A DNA stretch of 33,546 nucleotides from Acidobacteriaceae bacterium (GTDB taxonomy: Bacteria; Acidobacteriota; Terriglobia; Terriglobales; Acidobacteriaceae). Location of the stretch: NCBI GenBank assembly GCA_003151985.1, contig PLZC01000073.1, positions 18,612-52,157 on the forward strand, in the 5' to 3' direction. The number at the start of each line of letters is the position of its first letter. The first letter of the stretch is position 1. Below are positions 21,101 to 29,602 of the stretch, piece by piece. Under the pieces are notes generated by a model that searched no databases, was not told the origin of the DNA, and saw only the letters and a list, made by a program, of their open reading frames with translations. Made by a program: the position numbers and the translations under genes.

Positions 21101-22289
21101 GTGTAACTCCCGGGTCAATGAAGCGTCGCCTTGATCGCTGCATGTGAATTTCATCCAGCTCTTCATCGAATACAGCGCGCCAATTTTTAGTCTCTGGTGG
21201 AAGTTTGGTGAACTCTTCCGGTTCAAAGAACCTGTGGTCTCTTTCCTCGCTCAATTCGATTGCGTTTTGCACAAGATCGCATACGAAGTCGAACACTGAC
21301 CGAATGGACTCTTCGGCCTTTCCCAACGATGCTTCGAGTTCACTGTCGTGGTGCAGGGTTGCATAAAACTTAAGCAGATGTAACCACGAAGAATTCGGAT
21401 AAGTTACCGAGCCCCGCCCGGACACATCGGCCCTGAGTAAGCGGGCAATCCAGTATATGTCCGCCAGAGCAAATCGCGCGGCAACCGGGTTAGTAACAAT
21501 CCATCCCCCTAATGGCCGGCTTCCCATTCCCTCCTCGACCTCGCCCTTCGCTTCGGTCGGCGGTTGCGGAGCCGCATCCGATGGTTGGAGAGACAAATAG
21601 AAGTTACTTCGCGACAATACCCAACTTGTCAGACCCGAACTGATACTTAGAAAACGAGCGGCCTGCTCCGAGCCGGCTTCAGGTCGCAGCCCCCTGAGCC
21701 AGAGTTCGTACTCAGTAGGTTCGTGTGGAGTCATGTGGAAGTCATCCAGGAAGCTGAGAGCCAATTGAATGGCTTCCGTCGACTCAAGCGTCACAAAGTC
21801 CGCAAGTTGCCTGTCTGTAACAGCAGAGAGAGGCAGCGTTGGTGGAACACAAAGTGAAAATGCGCGCTTATTTGAATCCGGATCAAGCTCTTGAACTGTC
21901 CTGTCGACGCCCAGCTTCTGAGCGAGACGGTCCGACAAGAATCGAACGGCAAAATAGAGATAAGCGCTGGCGAAACGTAGAAACGCGTCCGATTTGAAGA
22001 GTGTCCTCAGGCCCTCGATTTTTGGCGGCGCCTGTTCTTCCGCGTTTACGATTCCTGTCTCGTAGCCTATCTCGAGTAATGTGAGAGCCTGAAGTGCAAT
22101 GTCCAATCTGCGCCGCTGGGCGATGATCGCAGCGTCTCGATCCGACCTGAAACCGCCTTCGTTGTGTGGACGGAGTATGTGGCGAAGCTCGCTCTCGGGC
22201 TTCCTGGCAAGCTCATCGATAATAGACCAGAATTCCTCGTCTGCGTGCAGGCGCGTCAGAAGGCTATCTTTTCCACGGATGTCATTCAT
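18105..22289 (-). CDS. Very large membrane-spanning patatin-like phospholipase family protein
   Basis: GLAFSGGGIRSATFNLGILQGL (oxyanion hole), YLSTVSGGGFIGSW (nucleophile elbow), YLNVSDGGHFENLGIYELVRRRCKVII (catalytic D-G), with multiple hydrophobic segments in between. ORF reaches 22367 (TTG); ATG at 22289 is preceded by GGAAAG. Confidence 0.85.
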   Translation of the reverse strand: MNDIRGKDSLLTRLHADEEFWSIIDELARKPESELRHILRPHNEGGFRSDRDAAIIAQRRRLDIALQALTLLEIGYETGIVNAEEQAPPKIEGLRTLFKSDAFLRFASAYLYFAVRFLSDRLAQKLGVDRTVQELDPDSNKRAFSLCVPPTLPLSAVTDRQLADFVTLESTEAIQLALSFLDDFHMTPHEPTEYELWLRGLRPEAGSEQAARFLSISSGLTSWVLSRSNFYLSLQPSDAAPQPPTEAKGEVEEGMGSRPLGGWIVTNPVAARFALADIYWIARLLRADVSGRGSVTYPNSSWLHLLKFYATLHHDSELEASLGKAEESIRSVFDFVCDLVQNAIELSEERDHRFFEPEEFTKLPPETKNWRAVFDEELDEIHMQRSRRRFIDPGVTHQAGQHTRGAPPNITGTAEGWSERIKTGMQPQNLIGLAFSGGGIRSATFNLGILQGLQEFDQLRYVDYLSTVSGGGFIGSWLVANVRRTAHWLGRLTDWSESIAHLRAYSNYLSPRTGLLSADTWTMAASWARNAFLIQLTGVMWLFALLLTALGTQRVFQAYGQLALWTDVPWSGVLAFSMGVIVTFTVLYNLHGTGVVTDKKTRRSKWVRNLAVAPSWIGSFAIAALLWADANRPSPRWPSLQGFDTYSSIFFVAWRSWWFLLVSAWLSLLLIALLTLTRRAAHAYWISTICVLVLYVELSGVFFIFRIWSTDRAHSQWYASVFGPALILLAFAVSVLLFIGFTGRNSTEGAREWWTRFGTWLTIYAVGGIALSGAAVFGPELTADFWRMTGSPAIKWTSVASWLGTVIAGLFAGKSSKTTGEGGRNNAVGLEILARVGGLLFIIGSIFIAATALYVLLLEIFTNIALKTGDPLIVFADLPWWAIPVTLAFTVGCGLLFSWFFEINIFGLNQFYRNRIVRCYLGAARWSPGMRKPNPFTKFDFKDDIKLQQLKEDRKLDEFNGRFRGPFPIFNCALNLAGSSDLALNTRHSASFSLTPLRCGSDRRKVGYAPTQTAGFAAFADGVMLGQAVAISGAAVSSNMGYNTSPLVAFLLTMFNVRLGWWFPNPGQRAWSRRGLRFSIYYLTRELLGIADEKRLYLNVSDGGHFENLGIYELVRRRCKVIIACDAECDEFLQFGGLGNMIRICETDFGAIIDIDVKSIRQQKDGVSLAHCAIGKIKYSNGSIGYLIYFKASVSGDENVSVTQYRAAHPSFPHETTANQFFTEDQFESYRKLGQHVVRHSLRGTLPGDHPVTIAEQLADVLTPAGGSSESFLKHAQALDGIWERFRQTSVLHPFMNELMTSGAPPVTGPLTNEEMCMGLELIQLMEDVFLDLRLDDFWDHPDNRGWAILFMRWSRSLRFREVWVQMRRTYGIRFEYFCAARLGLPRDEPIVRV

Positions 22290-22459
22290 CTTTCCATCAC
22301 CATTGTGTTCCTTGGCTGGTGGAACGAAAGTCAATTTGCGTTCAATTTCTTTCGACTGAAGCCTCAATCTGCATAACTACGGTGCATGAACGGTATACAT
22401 ACGCGCAGTCACTTTGGAAGGGAAGTAACTCGACAGTTTGGCGCTCCCGAATGCTACGT

Positions 22460-22489
22460 TGGATACCACGCGCATTATTCGAAAGTCAA
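22460..22489 (-). promoter_or_regulatory. Candidate sigma70-type promoter for the patatin-like gene
   Basis: On the - strand TTGACT (22489-22484), 18-nt spacer, TATCCA (22465-22460). Confidence 0.35.
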
Positions 22490-22493
22490 GAAG

Positions 22494-22523
22494 TATTTGT
22501 CTAGACAAATAGCTGAGCTATTT
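22494..22523. repeat. Two overlapping perfect palindromes
   Basis: TATTTGTCTAGACAAATA (22494-22511, 18 bp perfect) and AAATAGCT-G-AGCTATTT (22507-22523, perfect), sharing AAATA. Confidence 0.85.
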
Positions 22524-24156
22524 AGTTGGGGTCCTTCATTAGCCAGTAGTGGAAGCCATCCACGATGGCCATCAGCGCTGCCTGGTTCATATCGCTACTC
22601 ACTCCCGCGGTAACCCAGGGTTCGCACCCGTCGGCGTAAAAACTCACTGTAACGCGCACGTGAGCTGCCGAGTCATGTGCCGACACATCGATCGCCGTGA
22701 CGCTGAAGGTGCCCAAATGCATCTTTGCCAAAGCGGGGTACCATCTTTCCAGCTCGCGCCGCATCGCCTTGGTCAGCGAATCCACTGGACCTGCGCCCTC
22801 CGCCCTGCTCGTTGTCACAGTAGATTCGCCGATGGACAAAGTCATGAATGCCTGAACGAATCTGTTGCCGATCTCGTCGGATTCGTCGAATACCCTCCAA
22901 CTGCGAATGCTGAAGCGATCGTGCAGCGAATTGAGCGCCTTCATGCAAGCCAGCTTGAACGAGACTTCGCTAACCGTGAAGCCACCGCCTTCAATCATCG
23001 CCTGGTTGGCGTCCATCAAGGCTTGCGCTTGAGTGGAATCGAGAGGAACGCCGAGTGCTTCAGAAAGAAGCATGATGTTAGCTCTTCCGGATTGACCGTT
23101 CACCCCGATTGTCGGGCTCGCACCAACCTTGGCGGGATCGCACCACAGGTATGCCCCCGGGTTCTTGCGCTCGCTGCTGCCATGCATGCCCGCCCATGTG
23201 CCGAACGCGCCCGGACCAACAATGGGAGTACCATGCGGTGCTTCAAGCGAGAATGCCGCATAAGCAGAGTGGGCAAGGCTGGTTAGCCCAGGCAGCGATT
23301 CGGGAGCCACAAACTCAGCTTCACCCCTGAGTTGCATGCCGCCCACTACGGTAGTCAGGTTCACATTGCCGCAACGCTCGCCGGTGCCCAGTAGAGTGCC
23401 TTGAATTTGCACTGCGCCGGCAAGGATGGCCGCCCGGCTGTTGGCGACGCCAAGGCCGCGATCTGTATGACCATGAAATCCAAACCTGGCTGCGGGGTAA
23501 TCCCGTGTCAGTCCACCAAACACCTCGGCCACTTCTTCAGGACTGGCGCCGCCCGTCGTGTCGCAAACAACAATGCGGCTCACTCCCTGGCGGACACATT
23601 GCGCTGTCATCTGGTGGAAGTATTCCAGGCTGCGCTCCCGAAACTCAGCGTCGCATTCATTGCCGTTCTCGCGTCGGCCGCAGGCGGCATCCATGGCGTG
23701 TTCGAGATCCACAAATACTTCCAGGCCGTTGTCCTGTAGGTACTCGATGGTTTCGTAAGCCATCAGTAGGTTTTCTTCCGGCGTCGTTTCCAGAGACTTC
23801 GTAACGTCCAGCAGCCTCGATTTGACGACCACTACTGCCACCGGAACGCGGCGTTTGCGGCTCACAATGAATTGCACGTCGCGCCATTCCTGCACTCTAG
23901 CGCCGTGGCCACGTGTCCTGCCGAATAGAGCCAGTTTCATAACTCCCGTATCCGTCGAAGAAAGCGCGCTGGTCAAGTCCTCTACAAATTGGTTTGCGCC
24001 TGCAAAGCCTATTTCCGCATACCGTACGCCAAACGCGCTCATCCGCTGAAGTAGACCAACAGCGTTCGGTACGGATATCTCGAGGTTTGGCTGTTGCATC
24101 CCGTCCCGAAGGCTGGTATCAAACAGTTCGACTTTTCTAGTTCCTGTTTCCTTCAT
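22522..24156 (-). CDS. cimA: Citramalate synthase (CimA-type, HMGL/LeuA-like)
   Basis: VELFDTSLRDGMQQPNLEISVPNAVGLLQRM, FGFHGHTDRGLGVANSRAAILAGAVQIQGTLLGTGERCGNVNLTTVVG, C-terminal LeuA dimer-type allosteric domain (VTTSRAEGAGPVDSLTKAMRREL). Confidence 0.85.
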   Translation of the reverse strand: MKETGTRKVELFDTSLRDGMQQPNLEISVPNAVGLLQRMSAFGVRYAEIGFAGANQFVEDLTSALSSTDTGVMKLALFGRTRGHGARVQEWRDVQFIVSRKRRVPVAVVVVKSRLLDVTKSLETTPEENLLMAYETIEYLQDNGLEVFVDLEHAMDAACGRRENGNECDAEFRERSLEYFHQMTAQCVRQGVSRIVVCDTTGGASPEEVAEVFGGLTRDYPAARFGFHGHTDRGLGVANSRAAILAGAVQIQGTLLGTGERCGNVNLTTVVGGMQLRGEAEFVAPESLPGLTSLAHSAYAAFSLEAPHGTPIVGPGAFGTWAGMHGSSERKNPGAYLWCDPAKVGASPTIGVNGQSGRANIMLLSEALGVPLDSTQAQALMDANQAMIEGGGFTVSEVSFKLACMKALNSLHDRFSIRSWRVFDESDEIGNRFVQAFMTLSIGESTVTTSRAEGAGPVDSLTKAMRRELERWYPALAKMHLGTFSVTAIDVSAHDSAAHVRVTVSFYADGCEPWVTAGVSSDMNQAALMAIVDGFHYWLMKDPN

Positions 24157-24283
24157 CTGTCCCCGTCCTTCGGAATGGATTGTCCTGCGAATAGTATAAG
24201 GGGCGCGAAAAATCGACTGACGCCTTCAACGTTTCATAGGGCAGCATATTCGCAATAAAGTCCTTCCGGCCTGCAAGCGCCTG

Positions 24284-25450
24284 CTAACTTCGCGACAGTC
24301 CATTGAAATATTTCTCGATGTAACTGTCGGTCATGCCGGCAATGAAATCTGCAACGGTGCGTGCAAGCCCTTGGGTAGGAATCTGCGCCTGGTGGTCCGT
24401 CGGCAGCAGGTCGGGGTCGGCGATGAGGGCGGCAAACAATCCCTGAACCACCTCGGTGGCGTGCCTGTGAGCCTCTTCCATGCTGGCGGAATTGTAGAAG
24501 TTGGCGTAGAGAAAGCTCTTTGCCGCGGCTCTTTCGGCTTCCATCTGGGGGCTCAATGCAGCCAGTCGCATAGGCGCATTGCGAATTTCGGCCAGTCTGG
24601 TTGCGTCGATTTGAGTCACCCGTCTTTGCGTTTCCTCCATCAAATCGGTCACCAGCGCATTCAGAACACGCTTCAACGCCTCGTATGCAGTCAGTTTGGC
24701 CGCCGCCGCCGGATAATCACTGAGTACTTCGTCATGGAATCCACGAAACAAGGCCACGCCCTCTCGCAGTTGTCCCAACGTCAGGACACCGGAGTCCAGT
24801 CCGTCGTCAAGATCGGCGGTCAGGTAGGCAATCTCGTCAGCCAGATCGATCAGTTGCGCTTCAAGCGGTGGAAAACGATCGAGGAAGTATTCCGCCAATT
24901 CCGGGTGCGTGGCGGCGGAGTAGTCGTGGGAATGCTTCACGATCCCTTCGCGCACTCCCAGGGTCAAGTTGAGCCCGCGAAACCCCGCGTAGCGCTCCTC
25001 GAACCAGGCCACAATGCGCAGGGCATGCAAATTGTGGTCGAAACCCAGTCCATGGGCCTGGAGGGCCAGATCGAGAGCCTTCTCGCCGGCGTGGCCAAAT
25101 GGCGGGTGGCCAATATCGTGCGCCAGGGCCAGGGCCTCGGCCAACTCAGCGTTCAGCCCCAGTGCTGTGGCCAGCGTACGGGAGATTTGGGTCACCTCCA
25201 ATGTGTGAGTCAGGCGGCTGCGGAAATGGTCGCTGGGCGGATCGTCAGGTAGACGGGTAAATACCTGGGTCTTGCCGGCTAGCCTGCGAAATGCGCGAGC
25301 GTGCAGAATGCGGGCGCCGTCGCGGGCGAATGGTGTTCGGTAAGGATGGGGAGGTTCTGCTAGCGCGCGGCGAGTCAAGTCGCCATCCACAGTTCCGCGA
25401 ACGGCAATTCCCGGGGGCAAGGTAAAATGCGTCTTGGTATCAGAATCCAT
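24284..25450 (-). CDS. dgt: Deoxyguanosinetriphosphate triphosphohydrolase-like HD protein
   Basis: ARAFRRLAGKTQVFTRLPDDPPSDHFRSRLTHTLEVTQISRTLATALGLNAELAEALALAHDIGHPPFGHAGEKAL and DEIAYLTADLDDGL. Confidence 0.92.
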   Translation of the reverse strand: MDSDTKTHFTLPPGIAVRGTVDGDLTRRALAEPPHPYRTPFARDGARILHARAFRRLAGKTQVFTRLPDDPPSDHFRSRLTHTLEVTQISRTLATALGLNAELAEALALAHDIGHPPFGHAGEKALDLALQAHGLGFDHNLHALRIVAWFEERYAGFRGLNLTLGVREGIVKHSHDYSAATHPELAEYFLDRFPPLEAQLIDLADEIAYLTADLDDGLDSGVLTLGQLREGVALFRGFHDEVLSDYPAAAAKLTAYEALKRVLNALVTDLMEETQRRVTQIDATRLAEIRNAPMRLAALSPQMEAERAAAKSFLYANFYNSASMEEAHRHATEVVQGLFAALIADPDLLPTDHQAQIPTQGLARTVADFIAGMTDSYIEKYFNGLSRS

Positions 25451-25705
25451 ATTCGATGTGCTGTTCGTGAGTTCAGGTCTGGTTATACCGCAAACGGGGA
25501 GGTTGATGCTTAACGAAAGGCACCTGCGTGCCGGAAATCACCTTCCACAACGGCCTCAGGTGCTATAAAGTTCCTCATGTGGCAAGGATTGGACAACGCC
25601 TGTTTCGTAGGCGTACCATCCTGGCGAATTTTCAATGGCCTGGAGCAGGGTCCGAACCCTGTCAACGGCCTCAGCGGCAATTAACTTCTGTAAAGGGAGA
25701 CAAGC

Positions 25706-26689
25706 ATGAATGCGATGAAGAAGGCTGCGTTGGCCGTGCTGGCGATGGGAATCTTGTCAATTGTGGCGTGTGACCGGCACTCGAACAAAGAGGTCTTTTA
25801 CCTGGTTGCTACCAACGTAAACCTGCCCTACTGGCAGACGGCCGCGGCTGGCTTCAACAAGGCGGCTGCGCAATACAAAGTGACCGCCAAGGTGGTCGGG
25901 CCTGACACCTACGACGCGGCGGCCGAGAAGGATGCACTGCACCATGCAGTTGCCGCCAAGCCGGCCGGCATCCTCATTTCGGTTGCAGACAGCGAAGTTT
26001 TACAGCCGGAGATAGACGCGGCCATAGCCGCCGGCGTCCCAGTCATCACCATGGACTCGGATGCTGCCGGTAGCCGCAGGCTCTACTTCATCGGCACAAA
26101 CAACCTCGATGCTGGCCGTATGGGCGGCAGGCGGGTGATCGAGAAACTGGGTGGTGCTGGGAATGTGGTTTTCTTCACTCTCACCAGCCAGCCCAACACG
26201 GATGAGCGTCTCAAGGGATTCAAAGACGTCTTCGCCACACGGCCGAACATCAAGATTGTGGACGTCGTGGACATCAAGGGCGATGCTCGCAACGCATTCG
26301 ACAAAACCCAGGAGTTTTTGGCCTTGACCGGCCCCAAGAAAATCGATGCCTTTATCTGCCTTGAAGCTTCCTCGGGCAAGGTCGTTGCAGACGCCATAAA
26401 GCGCGCCGGTGGCGGCAGGGAACTGGTGGCTTGGGATGTGGACCAGGATACGCTGGATGGAATCAAATCCGGGGCCATTGACGCAACCATCGCGCAAAAG
26501 CCCTTCACAATGGGCTACATCGGTTTGAAGGCTTTGGACGAGATATTCCACGCCCCCCCCGCGCAACTAAACAAGGATTTCAGCAAGGACTCCTTTTCGA
26601 CCTTTCCGCTCTATGTGGACACAGGTACCTCATTGGTCGATAGCAGGAACGTTGACCTCTACCTGACAGCAGCCCAGGGTTCAAAGTAG
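25706..26689 (+). CDS. Sugar ABC transporter substrate-binding lipoprotein (RbsB-like)
   Basis: Lipobox-like IVACDR; VFYLVATNVNLPYWQTAAAGFNKAAAQYKVTAKVVGPDTYDAAAEKDALHHAVAAKPAGILISVAD...AGVPVITMDSDA; AAAGGGAGA upstream of ATG. Confidence 0.9.
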   Translation: MNAMKKAALAVLAMGILSIVACDRHSNKEVFYLVATNVNLPYWQTAAAGFNKAAAQYKVTAKVVGPDTYDAAAEKDALHHAVAAKPAGILISVADSEVLQPEIDAAIAAGVPVITMDSDAAGSRRLYFIGTNNLDAGRMGGRRVIEKLGGAGNVVFFTLTSQPNTDERLKGFKDVFATRPNIKIVDVVDIKGDARNAFDKTQEFLALTGPKKIDAFICLEASSGKVVADAIKRAGGGRELVAWDVDQDTLDGIKSGAIDATIAQKPFTMGYIGLKALDEIFHAPPAQLNKDFSKDSFSTFPLYVDTGTSLVDSRNVDLYLTAAQGSK

Positions 26690-26757
26690 GAGCAAGCGGA
26701 TTGTGTAGGTGTTCCCTCGGCGCGATAACCGCGATTTGGATATTTTGACTTCCCGTA

Positions 26758-26787
26758 AGCCCGCGTCTCTTTCGTGAGATGCGGGCT
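26758..26787. terminator. Hairpin between convergent genes, candidate terminator
   Basis: AGCCCGCGTCTC-TTTCGT-GAGATGCGGGCT, 12-bp stem with one G-U pair. Confidence 0.55.
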
Positions 26788-26821
26788 CAACTGGCTGCGG
26801 AAAAACTCCTTGTTTTGAAAG

Positions 26822-26841
26822 GGCATGGCTTTAGCCGTGCC
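26822..26841. repeat. Putative REP-like hairpin GGCATGGCTTTAGCCGTGCC
   Basis: GGCATGGCT-TT-AGCCGTGCC, one G-U pair. Related core GGGCTTTAGCCC at 1244-1255 and ACTTTAGCCGCCG at 26868-26880. Confidence 0.5.
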
Positions 26842-26900
26842 GTGGGAGGGGCTGAACATGGGTGCGACTTTAGCCGCCGAAGGATCGCCTTGGGAATGGC

Positions 26901-29099
26901 TTACTCCGATTTGGACGGCCCAGTGGCGCTTTCTTGTTTGGCCAGCTTCACGCGGGCGGTTTCCAGCTTGTGCTGAACCTTGGCCACGTCACCGGGTTCC
27001 GCGTCTGCTGCGGCCGACTTCGCATACTCCGACAACGATAGTTCCCATTGTGCCGCCGCCAGCCGGATGCGCCCGGTTTTCTCATAAAGGTCGCCCAGAT
27101 GGTCATGCACGGTAGGGTCGGTTTGGTCCCGTTCCACAGCACGGCGCAGGTTTTCCTCCGCCAATTCATACTCTCCCAGCTTGAAGTAGGCCCACCCGAG
27201 AGAATCGAGGTACGCGCCGTTCATTGGCTCCAGTTCCACGGCTTTGCGGATCAGCTTTAGAGCCTCGGTCAACCGCGTACCCTTGTCGGCCAGCATGTAA
27301 CCGAGGTAATTCAGGGTCATCGAGCTCGTGGGGTCCAATTCCAACGCCTGGCGGAACAACTGCTCGGCCGGCTCAAAATGCTTTTGCCGCTCAGCCAGTT
27401 CGCCCCTGAGGAAAAGCAGGTAGGTGCGGTCTTCCTTCTTCGTGGTCAGCGCTGCGGCCCTGTTGAAGGTGTCGTCTGCATCCTTCCAGCGATGTACTCG
27501 TACATACATCTGGCCCATTGCCAGCAGAATTTGGCGGTCCGCCGGGGAGTTATCCAGCAACCCCTTGACCAGTGTCAGGCCTTCTTCGGTCTTCCCCTGG
27601 TCCAGCAGCTCACTAGCAAGTATCAGCTTCAACTCGCGGTCCTTGGGATTGGCGTCGACCGCTCTTCGCGAGACCTCCACTGCCTTGTCGTATTGCTTGG
27701 CATCCCGATATGTGTCTACCTGGCCCTGGTATCCACGAACTGCCGACTCGCCGCCCATATCAATCAACTTCTGGTAGGTGGAGATGGCCTGTTCGGGTTT
27801 GTTCTGCTCGTGATACACAGCACCCAGCCGCTCCAGGAAGATGCCGCGGTTGTTCTTCTCCTCGGTAGTGTAGGCGCCGTTCGCATGGGAGGTCAGTTCG
27901 ACCATCTTCTCGTAAACCTGCGCCGCCTCTTCATAACGGCTTAGCACGTCCAGCAGAAGCCCCTCATTGTAGCCGGCTTCAAGCGAGTTGGGGTCCTTCT
28001 TGCGCGCCTTGCGAATGGTGGTCAGCGCATCCTCATACTTTTGCTGGCGCCGTTGAATCTCGCTGATATGCACGAGCGCGCCGGCATCGTCGGGGTCGGC
28101 TTCAGCCAACTCCTGGAATCGCTTGAGCGCGGCGTCTAGCTGGTTGTCGTTGAGCAAGGCCTGGGCCAAGGCGCCCACGGTCCGCGAGTCCCCAGGTTCC
28201 ATATCGGCGGCGCGCTGGTAGGCGGCAACCGCGTCCTTGGTTTGCTTCAACTGGTCGTAGGATGCGCCCAGGGCAAACTCCATCTTGGTCGTGCGGTCCG
28301 CCGCTGGAACCGCTTCTATTACCTTGACGCTATGGGCCAGATCGCCACTTTCAGCATAGAGACGCGCCAGGTTCAGTACTACTTCCTCCGAGTCGGGCTC
28401 GATGGCTTGCGCCGTTTTGAACTCTTCCTCAGCCTTTTTGGCATCGTGCTTGACTGTGTAAAGCTGGCCCAGGACCATGTGGTCCTCGACGCTCTTGGGC
28501 TGCAGCGCCAAAATCTTCTCGAACTCGGCTATCGCCTGGTCCAGAGCATTACCGGAGGGCGAGGCGGAAGAGACGGCGTTTTGCCCATCGCTAAGTTGCC
28601 TCAGGTAAATGCGGCCCAGCAGCTTGTGCGCATCCACGTCATCTGGGATGCTCTTCAGCAGCGCTCGCGCTGTGACTTCGGCATCGTGCGCGCGGCCCGT
28701 GCGGAAGTAAAGCTCCGCCAGCCCATTGTGCAACTGAGCAGAGCCGGGGTCGGCGTTCAGAGCCTTTTTATATTCCTCGACGGCGAAACTTGTGTATTCC
28801 GGACGGCCCGAAGTGACGGCCTCTTCCTCATAGATATTTGCCAGGGTCAGGTGATAGTAAGCTTGGGCGCGATCCGCCGCCGTGGCAGCGCTCTCCCCGC
28901 TCTTTGCTTGCGCGCCTGGACTGACCTTGGCAGGCGCGGGCTCAGCGGGCTTCGCTGCCGGCGCCACAACTCCCGGGATTGGACTATCTTGTTGCGCCGG
29001 CGCGTTTTGGGCGCCCCCGGGCAGAGTTGGCAGCAAAACGAGAGAAGCGACCGCAAGCGGTAGCCAAACGGGCAATAAACAAGTCTTTGGTTTCATCAT
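26901..29099 (-). CDS. Exported multi-TPR protein
   Basis: Many TPR units (e.g. YYHLTLANIYEEEAVTSG.., AIAEFEKILALQPKSVEDHMVLGQLY, SSMTLNYLGYMLADKGTRLTEALKLIRKAVELEPMNGAYLDSLGWAYFKLGEYELAEENLRRAVERDQTDPTVHDHLGDLYEKTG). Likely start at 29099 with signal peptide MMKPKTCLLPVWLPLAVASLVLLP. Confidence 0.85.
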   Translation of the reverse strand: MMKPKTCLLPVWLPLAVASLVLLPTLPGGAQNAPAQQDSPIPGVVAPAAKPAEPAPAKVSPGAQAKSGESAATAADRAQAYYHLTLANIYEEEAVTSGRPEYTSFAVEEYKKALNADPGSAQLHNGLAELYFRTGRAHDAEVTARALLKSIPDDVDAHKLLGRIYLRQLSDGQNAVSSASPSGNALDQAIAEFEKILALQPKSVEDHMVLGQLYTVKHDAKKAEEEFKTAQAIEPDSEEVVLNLARLYAESGDLAHSVKVIEAVPAADRTTKMEFALGASYDQLKQTKDAVAAYQRAADMEPGDSRTVGALAQALLNDNQLDAALKRFQELAEADPDDAGALVHISEIQRRQQKYEDALTTIRKARKKDPNSLEAGYNEGLLLDVLSRYEEAAQVYEKMVELTSHANGAYTTEEKNNRGIFLERLGAVYHEQNKPEQAISTYQKLIDMGGESAVRGYQGQVDTYRDAKQYDKAVEVSRRAVDANPKDRELKLILASELLDQGKTEEGLTLVKGLLDNSPADRQILLAMGQMYVRVHRWKDADDTFNRAAALTTKKEDRTYLLFLRGELAERQKHFEPAEQLFRQALELDPTSSMTLNYLGYMLADKGTRLTEALKLIRKAVELEPMNGAYLDSLGWAYFKLGEYELAEENLRRAVERDQTDPTVHDHLGDLYEKTGRIRLAAAQWELSLSEYAKSAAADAEPGDVAKVQHKLETARVKLAKQESATGPSKSE

Positions 29100-29602
29100 T
29101 CTAGGGGGTCCATGCCTCTTTTGCCCGGGCGGCCGGTAAAATATTCGATGCTGGATGTCGGACGCACTTGAGGCGCCCGGCAGGTGCAACTCCGCCTACT
29201 ATAAAGACGATTTTAACCGTGATTGGTCGCGATGTCTTTGCTCAAAGCAGGATTTCCCATCAGAGAACCATGAAATCCCGGGAAAAAGGCGACCACCACG
29301 GATCCGACCAAACGGCTGCGCAAAGCACTAACATAGCGTTATTCCTGCAAAAGGCGGGATTTTCTACTCAATGACGACTAAAATCTGAGGGTTTTGTGTG
29401 CCGATCAGTGAACAGGGAAAATTTGCAAGCTATTCATTCTTTGCTACTTATTGGTATGAAAGGATGGAAAATGTGGAGAAAATGTAAATGCAAAGAGTAG
29501 GCGGAGAATTCAGGTGGGAGTTTGTTAGGTCGAAAGGTGTTTTGCAACCGACCACTCCCTGTACCCGTACGCAGAAATAATCCCTCAGGCGGAGCGTTTT
29601 AT

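Noticed and set aside
24371-25252. 293-aa + strand ORF
   Set aside because: Fully antisense to the well-supported dgt gene; typical shadow ORF in GC-rich DNA.
28242-29063. 273-aa + strand ORF
   Set aside because: Antisense to the TPR gene, with no recognisable family.
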